Source: Nocardia vinacea (lineage in GTDB: Bacteria > Actinomycetota > Actinomycetes > Mycobacteriales > Mycobacteriaceae). Taken from it: a stretch of DNA of 64,000 nucleotides. The notes under the pieces are model-generated. The model was not told the DNA's origin. It worked only from the letters and a program-made list of their open reading frames with translations, and made no database searches. Of the stretch, positions 48,065 to 59,243 are shown one piece after another. The translations under genes and the position numbers were made by a program. Numbering within the stretch: the first letter of the stretch is position 1; every line of letters begins with the position of its first letter. The stretch is taken from the NCBI RefSeq assembly GCF_035920345.1, contig NZ_CP109149.1, positions 6,386,001 to 6,450,000 on the forward strand. The letters are read 5' to 3'.

Positions 48065-48661
48065 CTACTTACGACCAGTCGAGCCATCCGAGGGTTCGGC
48101 CGTTGGGCCGCAGGCGATGTCGAGGAAGGCTTCGCGGAGCAGGGCGGTGATTCGCTCGGGCGGGGCGTCGCGCAGTCCGTCGAGCTGGAGCAAGTGCCGA
48201 CCGATGACGGTGCCGATGGTGATCGCGCCGATGAGCCCGGCGCGCAGGTCCGCATCGTCGTCGGCCAGATGCTGTGCGGCCTGCCGCTGCCGGGACACCA
48301 TGGCGAGTTGCACTTCGGCGGCGGCGTCGGGATGGGTGAACATGGACCGGATCGCGGCGAGCGCGTCGGTGGGCTGCTGGGCGAGCTTGGTTTCGAGGGC
48401 CGCGAGCAGTTGGCCGGCCGCCTCTTCGGGCGTACCGGTCACGAGGTCTTCCTGTTCGAAACCGGAAGCCTGGGCGAAGAGGTTGTCTTTCGACCCGAAA
48501 TAGCGCATCACCAGTCCGGGATCGGTCTGCGCCTCGGCGGCGATCGCGCGAATGGTGGCCCGGTCGTAGCCGACCTCCGCGAACAACCGCTGGGCCGCGT
48601 CCAGGATCCGGGATTGTGTGCTCTGCCGTTGCTCGGCGCGGCTGAGAGGGCCAGAATTCAT
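48065..48661 (-). CDS. TetR-family regulator
   Basis: The 198-residue protein has a clear TetR N-terminus (QSRILDAAQRLFAEVGYDRATIRAIAAEA, DPGLVMRYFGSKDNLF, about residues 15-60) and a variable ligand domain. It is divergent from the 104-residue membrane protein, and the 86 bp between them contain two identical-type dyads. It probably represses itself and the membrane protein gene. The exporter operon starts 110 bp beyond its stop. Confidence 0.88.
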   Translation of the reverse strand: MNSGPLSRAEQRQSTQSRILDAAQRLFAEVGYDRATIRAIAAEAQTDPGLVMRYFGSKDNLFAQASGFEQEDLVTGTPEEAAGQLLAALETKLAQQPTDALAAIRSMFTHPDAAAEVQLAMVSRQRQAAQHLADDDADLRAGLIGAITIGTVIGRHLLQLDGLRDAPPERITALLREAFLDIACGPTAEPSDGSTGRK

Positions 48662-48668
48662 GAGCTCA

Positions 48669-48684
48669 GTCTACGAGCGTTGAC
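48669..48684. promoter_or_regulatory. Operator dyad 1, TetR/membrane protein
   Basis: GTCTAC-GAGC-GTTGAC has the same half-sites as the dyad at 48712. It lies 8 bp from the TetR start codon. Confidence 0.5.
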
Positions 48685-48711
48685 CGACGCTGGGCGCCAT
48701 GCTAGTTTTCG

Positions 48712-48727
48712 GTCTACAACCGTTGAC
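48712..48727. promoter_or_regulatory. Operator dyad 2, TetR/membrane protein
   Basis: GTCTAC-AACC-GTTGAC, 43 bp (about four helical turns) from dyad 1 and 20 bp upstream of the membrane protein start. Confidence 0.5.
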
Positions 48728-48746
48728 TGAAAGAAGGTGGCTCATC

Positions 48747-49061
48747 ATGTGGCACACGATTCTGTTATCCGCGCTGGCCGGACTGTTCGGCGTGAATGCG
48801 GTACCGCATTTCGTCAAAGGCATGGTCGGCGAACAGTTTCCGAATGTGTGGGGTAACGATCCGCTGCGCAATGCGGTGGCAGGCACATGCGGACTCGCAC
48901 TCGCGGTCGTCATCGGATACTGGGCCGACCTGCCGTCGCATGTCTACGCGGGAATCGGCGCCGCCCTGGTGGGCGCGCTGCTGATGGCGGTATTCCACGG
49001 CCGTGGCGGGGCTTATCGACTCAACTCCACCCTAGGGCTCGCGAACCCATCTCGCAGATAG
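48747..49061 (+). CDS. Small integral membrane protein under TetR control
   Basis: The 104-residue protein has three hydrophobic stretches: TILLSALAGLFGVNAVPHF, GTCGLALAVVIGYWAD and YAGIGAALVGALLMAVF. ATG 48747 follows GAAGG. It is of the small multi-helix type often placed next to TetR repressors (DoxX- or SMR-like in size, but with no diagnostic motif). Role is unknown; a permeability or efflux function is possible. Confidence 0.72.
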   Translation: MWHTILLSALAGLFGVNAVPHFVKGMVGEQFPNVWGNDPLRNAVAGTCGLALAVVIGYWADLPSHVYAGIGAALVGALLMAVFHGRGGAYRLNSTLGLANPSRR

Positions 49062-49142
49062 CTTCGGCGTTATTGTCATACTGTCAATACAGCCTCGGGT
49101 CGCCCCGGGGAGCGCTGGATCAACGACGAACCGAGGTAGGGC

Positions 49143-50240
49143 GTGAGCACACCATCCACCGCCAAGCAGGGCCCGCTCGCGGGCATCAAGGTCATCGAGC
49201 TGGCCGGTATCGGCCCCGGTCCGCATGCGGCGCTGCTGCTGGCCGACCTCGGCGCCGATGTGGTGCGGGTACAGCGGCCCAATATGCTGCCCGGCTTCAT
49301 GGAGCGGCCGCAGTGGCGCGGGCGCACTATCGTCGAGGCGAACCTGAAGGATCCGGCGGATATCGAGAAGGTGCTCACGCTCGCCGAGAAGGCCGATGTG
49401 CTGATCGAGGGCTTCCGGCCCGGCGTCACCGAGCGCATGGGCCTCGGCCCGGATGCCGTGCTCGCGCGCAACCCGAAGCTGGTCTACGGCCGGATGACCG
49501 GTTGGGGCCAGGACGGCCCGCTGGCCGAACGCGCCGGACACGACATCAACTACATCTCGCTGACCGGCGTGCTGCATGCCATCGGCCGCAAGGGCGAGCG
49601 GCCGGTGCCGCCGCTGAATATGGTCGGCGACTTCGGTGGCGGCTCGATGTTCCTGGTATTCGGCATTCTCGCGGCGCTGGTGGAGCGGCAGAGTTCGGGC
49701 AAGGGTCAGGTCATCGACTCGGCGATGATCGATGGGGCGCTTGCCCTTTCGCACATGATCTGGGGTATGCGCGGTATGGGCCTGTGGTCGGATGAGCGCG
49801 GCACCAACCTGCTCGATACCGGCATGTCGTTCTACGACACCTACGAAACCTCCGACGGCAAGTACATGGCGGTCGGCGCCATCGAACCGCAGTTCTACGC
49901 GGAACTGCTGCAGAGCTTGGAGATCGACCCCGAAGGTCTGCCTGCACAGCTCGATCCGAATGGTCAGGATCAGCTGAAGAAGCTGTTCGCGGAGAAGTTC
50001 AAGACCAAGACGCGGGACGAGTGGGCCGCGATCTTCGATGGCACCGATGCGTGCACCACACCGGTGCTGACTTTCACTGAGGCAGAACAGAATCCGCACA
50101 TCGTCGCCCGCACCGGATTGATCGAGATCGACGGTGTCGTCCAGCACGCGCCGGCCCCGCGCTTCTCGCGCACCCCTGCCGGTACGCCCACCCCGCCGCC
50201 CAGCGAGGCGACGCCGTTCGAATCCGTCTGGGCGGATTGA
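49143..50240 (+). CDS. mcr: Alpha-methylacyl-CoA racemase
   Basis: The 365-residue class III CoA-transferase-fold protein shows [46 protein letters not shown] and [18 protein letters not shown] with the catalytic His. [13 protein letters not shown] carries the catalytic Asp. It matches M. tuberculosis MCR (360 residues). It interconverts 2R- and 2S-methylacyl-CoA esters so that beta-oxidation of methyl-branched chains and the cholesterol side chain can proceed, which fits the nearby steroid genes. Start is GTG 49143. Confidence 0.93.
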   Translation: MSTPSTAKQGPLAGIKVIELAGIGPGPHAALLLADLGADVVRVQRPNMLPGFMERPQWRGRTIVEANLKDPADIEKVLTLAEKADVLIEGFRPGVTERMGLGPDAVLARNPKLVYGRMTGWGQDGPLAERAGHDINYISLTGVLHAIGRKGERPVPPLNMVGDFGGGSMFLVFGILAALVERQSSGKGQVIDSAMIDGALALSHMIWGMRGMGLWSDERGTNLLDTGMSFYDTYETSDGKYMAVGAIEPQFYAELLQSLEIDPEGLPAQLDPNGQDQLKKLFAEKFKTKTRDEWAAIFDGTDACTTPVLTFTEAEQNPHIVARTGLIEIDGVVQHAPAPRFSRTPAGTPTPPPSEATPFESVWAD

Positions 50241-50247
50241 TAATTCG

Positions 50248-50949
50248 CTAGTGGCGCGTCCAGTCCGGCTGGGCGAAGTGTGCGATTCGTGCGGCGGCCG
50301 GGTCGCGGCCCAGCAGCACAACTTCGCGGAACTGCCAGAGCATGGCACCGGTCGGTGCATGGATGGTCATGTTCTCGGCGAGGCGCATCTGCAGTAGACC
50401 GGGGCCTTCGTAGGGCACAGAAGGCGTATCGGACCGCAGATCCTGTTGCCGCACTGCCTCGTTCGGATGCACCCAATGCGGGACATCGTCGGCGGCCAGC
50501 CGGGCGAGATCCACTTGATGGACCGAGTGGACCTCGTCCGGACTTGGCCGCAACTCGGACACATCGGCGAGAGCCGCCACGATCGGGGTGATGACGAAAC
50601 CCGATGCGGCGGGAAAGTCGTCGAGCCTGCCGAGCAGATCGGCCGGGCTCGCGGTCAGTCCGAGTTCCTCGTGCAATTCGCGTATCGCCGCCTGCTCAAC
50701 GGTTTCCCCGTCGTCGACCCGCCCACCCGGCAGCGCCCATTGCCCGGCATTCCGCCCGCGATACGCGCGTCTGATGACCATCAGCGACGGCGGACCGTCT
50801 ACTGCCACCACGCACAGCAACACCGCCGCCCGACGAAGACCTGGCGCGTCGGCAACCTCCGTATGCGGAAATCCGCCCAACCGCGCGCCCGCCAATTCAC
50901 GGAAGCCGTCAACACTATCGGGGACACGCGGTCCCGAAATGAGATCCAT
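50248..50949 (-). CDS. Nudix hydrolase, CoA-pyrophosphatase-like
   Basis: The 233-residue protein has the Nudix box GGRVDDGETVEQAAIRELHE followed by ELGL (about residues 75-97), preceded by RRAYRGRNAGQWALP. A long C-terminal part resembles NUDT7/CoA-hydrolysing members of the family. It converges with mcr, with 7 bp between stops. A role in acyl-CoA or CoA turnover next to mcr is plausible but not shown. Confidence 0.85.
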   Translation of the reverse strand: MDLISGPRVPDSVDGFRELAGARLGGFPHTEVADAPGLRRAAVLLCVVAVDGPPSLMVIRRAYRGRNAGQWALPGGRVDDGETVEQAAIRELHEELGLTASPADLLGRLDDFPAASGFVITPIVAALADVSELRPSPDEVHSVHQVDLARLAADDVPHWVHPNEAVRQQDLRSDTPSVPYEGPGLLQMRLAENMTIHAPTGAMLWQFREVVLLGRDPAAARIAHFAQPDWTRH

Positions 50950-50972
50950 ACCCTCGATATTGCACTACCCCG

Positions 50973-52475
50973 TCAGTAACAGGTGAGCGGTTGGAGGGGG
51001 TCGGCGGCGCGGGGGGTGAGGGCTTCATAGGCGGTGGCGATGGACTTCACCGCCAAACGGAGTTCGGGTTCGGGGTGGGTGAAGGGCAGGCGGATGAAGC
51101 GTTCGAAGGCACCTTGGACACCGAATCTCGGTCCGGCGGCGAGCAATACACCGTGGTTGGGGGCGGTGGCGGCCAGTGCCGTCGAGACCGGAGCCGGTAG
51201 CTGCGCCCAGACGGACATGCCGCCGTCGCCGACGATCGTGCGCCAGTCCGGGAGCTCTTCGCCGAGCGTGGCGAGCAGGGCCGCACGCTGGGCGCGGAGT
51301 TGGTCACGACGGCGGGTGAGGATGGTGCCGGCATTCTCCAGCAGGTGGATGGTGGCCAACTGATCCATGACGGGCGTGCCGAGGTCGACGGTGGAGCGGA
51401 TGCCGAGCAGTTTGGTGATCAGCGACTGGTTGGTGCGGATCCAGCCGACGCGCAGACCACCCCAGAAGGATTTCGAGGCCGAGCCGATGGTGATGATCTC
51501 GCTGCCCTTGGCAAAGGCCGCGACCGGCGGGGGCGCGGTCCGGTCGGTCAGACTCAGGTCCACCATCGACTCGTCGATCACCACGGTCATCCGGGTCTCG
51601 CGGGCGATGGCGGTCAGTTCGGCGCGGCCGTCGGCGTCGAGCAGCAGGCCGGTCGGGTTGTTGAAATCCGGCACCAGGTAGGCCAGGGTGGCCGCGGTTT
51701 GCCTTGCGGCACTGCGGATTCCGTCGAGATCCCAGCCGGATTCCGGGGTTTCGGGGCGCAGCGGCACCGGCACCGGGCGGGCACCGACATCGCGGATCGC
51801 CTCGATGGCATTCGGATACGTCGGGTGGTCGATGAGCACCCGGGCCGCGGGCGCGGTGAGCACATTGAGCAGCAGGCGCAGGCCGTGCTGGGCACCCAGG
51901 GTGACCAGGATCTGGTCCGGCTCGGTGGGCAGGCCGCGTTCGGTATAGCGGCGGGCCAGTGCCTCGCGCAGCGCGAGCACACCGACCGGATCCATACCAT
52001 GCGTGCCGAGATAGGCCGGAAGGCCTTGCAGCGCAACGGAGTACGCCTCCTGCATCTCCAGGGGCGCGGCCATGGCGGCGTAGGTCATATCGATGGTCGG
52101 CAGTTCTGGTTGGGCCATCATCGCCAGGATGCTGCGGGCCGGTTTGGTGCCGTCGTGCTGCACGTCGCGCGGGAGGGCGACGGTACTGCGCGAACCTTGA
52201 CGGCTGATCAGATAGCCGTGTTCGCGCAGCAGGCTGTAGGTGGAGGTGATGGTCGTGCGACTGACGCCGAGAGTGGTGGCGAGGTCGCGTTCACTGGGCA
52301 GTGCGACGCCGAGCGGCGCGCGACCATCATGGATGAGCAGGCGGATGCCTTCGGCGAGAGCCAGATAGGCCGGACGCGTCGACCGGCGCTCCCCCGGTTC
52401 GCCGTTCTCGTCCGCACTGCGCCAACTCCCCAGATCGCGGGCAAGGCTGGCGGCACCGATAACTCTCGTCGACAT
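50973..52475 (-). CDS. MocR-type GntR/aminotransferase fusion regulator
   Basis: The 500-residue protein has an N-terminal GntR winged helix (ALAEGIRLLIHDGRAPLGVA, LPSERDLATTLGVSRTTITS, about residues 35-100). A class I aminotransferase-like domain follows with YLVPDFNNPTGLLLDADGR and the PLP-lysine region TIGSASKSFWGGLRVG. MocR regulators use PLP or a PLP adduct to control vitamin B6, GABA or related genes. It is divergent from a small one-helix protein, the usual position of a MocR target, with 62 bp between starts. Confidence 0.9.
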   Translation of the reverse strand: MSTRVIGAASLARDLGSWRSADENGEPGERRSTRPAYLALAEGIRLLIHDGRAPLGVALPSERDLATTLGVSRTTITSTYSLLREHGYLISRQGSRSTVALPRDVQHDGTKPARSILAMMAQPELPTIDMTYAAMAAPLEMQEAYSVALQGLPAYLGTHGMDPVGVLALREALARRYTERGLPTEPDQILVTLGAQHGLRLLLNVLTAPAARVLIDHPTYPNAIEAIRDVGARPVPVPLRPETPESGWDLDGIRSAARQTAATLAYLVPDFNNPTGLLLDADGRAELTAIARETRMTVVIDESMVDLSLTDRTAPPPVAAFAKGSEIITIGSASKSFWGGLRVGWIRTNQSLITKLLGIRSTVDLGTPVMDQLATIHLLENAGTILTRRRDQLRAQRAALLATLGEELPDWRTIVGDGGMSVWAQLPAPVSTALAATAPNHGVLLAAGPRFGVQGAFERFIRLPFTHPEPELRLAVKSIATAYEALTPRAADPLQPLTCY

Positions 52476-52537
52476 AAAGTCCAGTATTAGCCAAGTGGAT
52501 ATTTAATGGCAAGGCCAGTGCGCGCACGCTGACTTCT

Positions 52538-52852
52538 ATGACCGCCCTCGCCACTCTGCTCGTCATCGCCGCCTTCGCCTATCTCGTCCACCGGTTCGCA
52601 CCGCGGCGCCCGAGCGAGGTTTTCCGCCTCGAACGGTTCCACGCGCCGGGACCGCTGACCGACTGGTCGCCGTCCTACTACGAAAACCAGCGCCAATACG
52701 CGGATCTCGCCGCGATCTACGGCCGCAATGATGTTCCGGATCCGGATGCGTCGGCCCTCGCGCATCCCGAGCGAGCCGTGCAGCACCGGATCTCGAACCC
52801 GAGTTGCGGAGCAGTGAAGCCGACCATCGTTGGCATCCAGGCCAGTTTCTGA
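52538..52852 (+). CDS. Small single-helix protein divergent from MocR gene
   Basis: The 104-residue product has one N-terminal membrane helix (TALATLLVIAAFAYLVHRF) followed by a Pro/Arg/Tyr-rich tail (PLTDWSPSYYENQRQYADLAA). No ribosome-binding site is seen before ATG 52538, so it may be leaderless. The last 20 residues look less constrained. No family is recognised. Possible MocR target. Confidence 0.6.
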   Translation: MTALATLLVIAAFAYLVHRFAPRRPSEVFRLERFHAPGPLTDWSPSYYENQRQYADLAAIYGRNDVPDPDASALAHPERAVQHRISNPSCGAVKPTIVGIQASF

Positions 52853-52904
52853 GAACTGGACTGGTCTGCTCGAAGATGTCGGACCCGGCGTGCACACTGA
52901 CCGT

Positions 52905-53477
52905 ATGAGTGCTTCCGCTCGCCCGGTCACCGGGTCGGCGCTGTTCGAGACCGCGATCGGCACCTGCGCGATCGCCTGGACCGACGACTTCGTATTCCGA
53001 TTCGGACTGCCCGAGGCGAGCTCTGCCGCGACGCGGACCCGGATCATGCGTCGCAGCAGCCGAATTCCGGACTCCGAGGAAATTTCGGAGGCGAAACCCA
53101 CCGGCCCGATCGCCGATGCCGTCGCCCGCATCCAGGCCCACCTCGCCGGGGAACTCGACGATCTGCGCTGGGTTCCCGTGACCACCAATGGAATTCCGGA
53201 ATTCCACCGCGCCGTCTACGAAGTGACCCGTGCGATCGATCCCGGCCACACCCTCAGCTACGGCCAGGTCGCCGACCGTATCGGCGCGCCCGGCGCGGCC
53301 CAAGCCGTCGGACAGGCCCTCGGCCGCAACCCGATCCCCCTGATCATCCCCTGCCATCGAGTCCTGGCCGCCGACCACGCCCTCACCGGCTTCTCCGCCC
53401 CCGGCGGCATCACCACCAAACAACGCCTTCTGGAAATCGAACGCACACCCGGCTTCGGCGAACCCACCCTCTTCTAA
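52905..53477 (+). CDS. ogt: Methylated-DNA-protein cysteine methyltransferase
   Basis: The 190-residue protein carries the alkyl-acceptor motif IPCHRVLA near residue 146 and the helix-turn-helix GQVADRIGAPGAAQAVGQALGRNP that flips the base. It transfers alkyl groups from O6-alkylguanine to its own Cys. ATG 52905 is chosen; the upstream open frame is not conserved. The N-terminal domain is of the short Ogt type. Confidence 0.92.
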   Translation: MSASARPVTGSALFETAIGTCAIAWTDDFVFRFGLPEASSAATRTRIMRRSSRIPDSEEISEAKPTGPIADAVARIQAHLAGELDDLRWVPVTTNGIPEFHRAVYEVTRAIDPGHTLSYGQVADRIGAPGAAQAVGQALGRNPIPLIIPCHRVLAADHALTGFSAPGGITTKQRLLEIERTPGFGEPTLF

Positions 53478-53514
53478 CCAGCCCGAGAGACCATCGATCG
53501 GGCATAGTCGGGGC

Positions 53515-53925
53515 ATGAGTGATGACCGACCGGCGCTGGCTGTTGCACTGGATTTGGAGCCGCATCCGGAGGGCGGGTGGTATCGGCAAACCTGGCGTAG
53601 TGCGGCGGAATTCAGGCCGGAGGGCTACCCCGGGCCGCGAGCCAGTGGGACCGCGATCTATTTCCTGTTGATGCCTGGTGAGCGGTCAGCGCCGCATACG
53701 GTGCGGTCGGATGAGGTGTGGTTGTGGCATCGGGGTGGGGCGCTGGCGCTCGACATCGGGGGCGAGGAGATTATCCTCGGGCCCGATGTCGAGCACGGGC
53801 AGGTATTGCAGGCGGTGGTGCCCGGCGGGGTCAGTCAGGCCGCGCGGCCAGTCGGCGCTGAATATGTGCTGGTGAGCTGCATCGTTGCACCGGGATTCGA
53901 CTTCGCCGACTTCACTCTCGACTGA
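53515..53925 (+). CDS. DUF985 cupin
   Basis: The 136-residue protein matches the DUF985 cupin family: LDLEPHPEGGWYRQTWRS, TAIYFLLMPGERSAPHTVRSDEVWLWHRGG with possible metal-ligand His, and SCIVAPGFDFADF near the end. Cupins of this family bind small ligands or sugars; the activity is unknown. It follows ogt by 37 bp and is convergent with the kshA-linked gene, with adjacent stops. Confidence 0.85.
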   Translation: MSDDRPALAVALDLEPHPEGGWYRQTWRSAAEFRPEGYPGPRASGTAIYFLLMPGERSAPHTVRSDEVWLWHRGGALALDIGGEEIILGPDVEHGQVLQAVVPGGVSQAARPVGAEYVLVSCIVAPGFDFADFTLD

Positions 53926-54255
53926 TCAGTCGATTTCCAGCACACCCTCGTCGACGGCCCATTTGATCGTCTTCTCCAGTTGCGCACAGGTTTCCGGACG
54001 CCCCGGTCCGTAGCCCTCCGCGCTGAGCCTGGCGAAAACCGGGCAGCGCGCGGCCGGATTCTCGGTCCACTGCACCGAGGTCTGGTGCGACGAACTCTTG
54101 CGCACCAGCACCTCGGTCTGGCATGACTGACACCGCAGCGGCGTCAGCCCCTCCTCCAGATAGCGCTGCTTGTCGACCACGGTCTGGGCCTGCACCGCGG
54201 CCCGCCGCGCCGGTTGGTCGGCGAAGTCGGGCGCTTTCGCCCAGGTTCCCGCCAT
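53926..54255 (-). CDS. Cysteine-containing protein coupled to kshA
   Basis: A 109-residue soluble protein with CQSCQ near residue 52 and further Cys at RCPVF and ETCAQ. That gives a possible four-Cys metal site with KSSSHQTSVQW between. ATG 54255 shares one base with the kshA stop (TGATG), so the two are translationally coupled. In M. tuberculosis kshA (Rv3526) is also followed by a small conserved gene. Its role, perhaps as an assembly or accessory factor of the Rieske oxygenase, is not known. Confidence 0.75.
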   Translation of the reverse strand: MAGTWAKAPDFADQPARRAAVQAQTVVDKQRYLEEGLTPLRCQSCQTEVLVRKSSSHQTSVQWTENPAARCPVFARLSAEGYGPGRPETCAQLEKTIKWAVDEGVLEID

Positions 54256-55451
54256 CAGACGCCTGCTTCCGCTTCCGTTTCCCGCTTGCGTCGCAGGTTC
54301 TCGGCGACCTCGGCCTCCCATGCCTCATTCGCCTTGGTGGTATCCACCTCGAATTCGAAGCGCTGGGTCATCTTGTCGGTCACGTCGGCCAGATCCACAT
54401 AGAACTGGTCGTACCACCGACGCAGCTGGTAGACGGGGCCGTCCTCCTCGCAGAGCAGCGGATTCTCGACCTTGGACTTGTGCTTCCAGATCTCGACATC
54501 CTGCAGGAACCCGACGCTGATGCCTTCGGTCATCTTCGCGGCCAACTTATCGGCCATCTCACCGTCGACGCCCTTCGGCTTCTCCAGCGAGACGCCCCAC
54601 TGCAGCACGAACGAATCCTGTGTCACCGGGTAGTGGCAGTTGATCAGGACGCTCTTGACCTCGTATCCGCTGTAAATATTGACCAGCGGATTGATCATGT
54701 AAGAGGGCCCGAAGTACGACGCCTCGGACTTCAGCAGGGTATCGCCGCCGTACTTGGAGGCCATGCCGATATCGGGACGACCCTTGGTCTCCAGGAACTG
54801 GGTGGCGATATGCCCCTCGAAGACGTTCTTGAAGTACGTCGGGAAGGCGAAGTGGATATAGAAGAAGTGGGCCATATCCACCACGTTGTCGATGATCTCG
54901 CGGCAGTTCGCGCCTTCGATCAGCAGCGAGTTCCACGTCCATTCGGTCCACCCGCTGTCGAGCTCTTCACTCGGGTTGCCATCCGCGTCGGTGTAGGGCC
55001 CGACGATGTGCGGAATGGTGACCTCCGGCGGCGGCTGGCTCCCCTCGTGGTCATGCCAGACGAACAGCTGTCCATTGCGCTCGAGCGTGGTCCACTTGCG
55101 GGTCCGCGCCAGCGGCGGCACGCGCCGCGCATAGGGAATCGCGGTGCATTTGCCACTGGTGCCGGACCAGCGCCAGTCGTGGAACGGGCAGGCGATATCG
55201 CCGTCCTTGACCTCGCCCATGGTCAGGTCGCCACCCATATGCCTGCAGTAGGCGTCCAGCACCCGGAGTTCGTCATTGCTGTCGACCCAGACGACGAGCT
55301 TGGTTCCGAACACCTCGACCGCGTGCGGCTTGCCGTCGCGGAACGTTTTCGCCAAACCGAGGCAATGCCATCCCCGCGCATATCGGGTGGGTGCGGAGCC
55401 CACATCGAGCTCGCGGACCTTCGCACCGCTCCCCAGTGGGGTAACTGCCAT
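54255..55451 (-). CDS. kshA: 3-ketosteroid 9-alpha-hydroxylase oxygenase KshA
   Basis: The 398-residue Rieske oxygenase has the 2Fe-2S ligands C69-X-H71 and C88-PF-H91 (CRHMGG, CPFHDWRW) and the mononuclear-iron region DNVVDMAHFFYIHFAFP near residue 180. It hydroxylates C9 of androstadienedione-type steroids so that ring B opens. ATG 55451 follows GGAGG. A perfect KstR-type box lies 24 bp upstream, and it is divergent from hsaA. Its reductase partner (KshB) is not in the window. Confidence 0.93.
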   Translation of the reverse strand: MAVTPLGSGAKVRELDVGSAPTRYARGWHCLGLAKTFRDGKPHAVEVFGTKLVVWVDSNDELRVLDAYCRHMGGDLTMGEVKDGDIACPFHDWRWSGTSGKCTAIPYARRVPPLARTRKWTTLERNGQLFVWHDHEGSQPPPEVTIPHIVGPYTDADGNPSEELDSGWTEWTWNSLLIEGANCREIIDNVVDMAHFFYIHFAFPTYFKNVFEGHIATQFLETKGRPDIGMASKYGGDTLLKSEASYFGPSYMINPLVNIYSGYEVKSVLINCHYPVTQDSFVLQWGVSLEKPKGVDGEMADKLAAKMTEGISVGFLQDVEIWKHKSKVENPLLCEEDGPVYQLRRWYDQFYVDLADVTDKMTQRFEFEVDTTKANEAWEAEVAENLRRKRETEAEAGV

Positions 55452-55474
55452 CGCGATTCCTCCTCCTTCTGTAC

Positions 55475-55488
55475 TAGAACACGTTACA
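55475..55488. promoter_or_regulatory. KstR box 1
   Basis: TAGAACACGTTACA fits the published KstR motif TnnAACnnGTTnnA at every fixed position. It lies 24 bp upstream of kshA. Confidence 0.8.
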
Positions 55489-55577
55489 AAAATGTCGCGT
55501 TCCACGCCAGCGATTCCGGCGACCACCTGCGAATCGGTGACGAATGCCCCTTATGGTCACCCGTTCTCGACAGAAAT

Positions 55578-55591
55578 AAGAACCTGTTCTA
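55578..55591. promoter_or_regulatory. KstR box 2
   Basis: AAGAACCTGTTCTA fits TnnAACnnGTTnnA except for the first base. It lies 14 bp upstream of hsaA. Confidence 0.7.
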
Positions 55592-55604
55592 GTCTCAGAG
55601 GCAA

Positions 55605-58599
<2,995 letters not shown>

Positions 58600-58625
58600 T
58601 GTTCGACAGGGCGAGCGGGGAGACG

Positions 58626-59201
58626 ATGACGACCGACGAATATCCGGCGATCGACGGGCGACAGTTCCGAAATGTCCTTGGACAGTTCTGCACCGGCATT
58701 ACGGTGATCACCACCTTCGATGCCGACGGGGCCCCGATCGGGTTCGCCTGCCAATCCTTCGCCGCCCTGTCCCTGGACCCGCCCCTGGTGCTGTTCTGCC
58801 CGACCAAGACCTCCCGGTCCTGGGCGGCCATCGAACAGGCCGGAGGCTTCTGCGTGAATGTCCTTGCCGAGGAGCAGCAGCAACTGTGTGCCCGCTTCGG
58901 TTCCCGCGAACCCGATAAGTTCGCCGAAACCAATTGGCACACCTCGGAACTGGAGCTTCCGCTCCTGGACGACGCCTTGGCCACCATCCAGTGCAAGGTG
59001 GACAGCGTCGTCGACGGCGGCGATCACTACATCGTGATCGGCCGAGTACTGGCCCTGTCGGAGTCGACCAGCTCCGGCAGGCCGCTGTTGTTCTACCGCG
59101 GCCAGTACACCGCCATCGAACCGGATAAGACCGTCCCGGCTCCCTGGCGGCACGACCTGGAGCATTTCCTCACAACGACAACGCTGGACACCTGGCTGTA
59201 G
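58626..59201 (+). CDS. hsaB: Flavin reductase HsaB
   Basis: The 191-residue split-barrel flavin reductase shows FRNVLGQFCTGITVITTFDADG and FACQSFAALSLDPPLVLFCP. It supplies reduced flavin to HsaA using NADH or NADPH. ATG 58626 has a GGGGAG site; an ATG at 58599 that overlaps the hsaC stop would add 9 residues. Last gene of the hsa operon and followed by a strong terminator. Confidence 0.93.
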   Translation: MTTDEYPAIDGRQFRNVLGQFCTGITVITTFDADGAPIGFACQSFAALSLDPPLVLFCPTKTSRSWAAIEQAGGFCVNVLAEEQQQLCARFGSREPDKFAETNWHTSELELPLLDDALATIQCKVDSVVDGGDHYIVIGRVLALSESTSSGRPLLFYRGQYTAIEPDKTVPAPWRHDLEHFLTTTTLDTWL

Positions 59202-59207
59202 AAAATG

Positions 59208-59239
59208 TGGCCCCGCCCGGAATCACCTGGGCAGGGCCA
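59208..59239. terminator. Bidirectional terminator after hsaB and MFS gene
   Basis: TGGCCCCGCCC pairs with GGGCAGGGCCA (one mismatch) and is flanked by AAAA on the left and TATTT on the right, so it can act on both strands. It sits between convergent stops at 59201 and 59244. Confidence 0.8.
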
Positions 59240-59243
59240 TATT

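Noticed and set aside
49077..49088. CATACTGTCAAT upstream of mcr, identical to 12 bp of the DJ-1 operator
   Set aside because: Only a half-site without the inverted partner; may be chance or part of a promoter, so not annotated as an operator.
52487..53516. Leftward frames opposite ogt
   Set aside because: The plus strand encodes an Ogt with PCHRV motif; the opposite frames are shadows.
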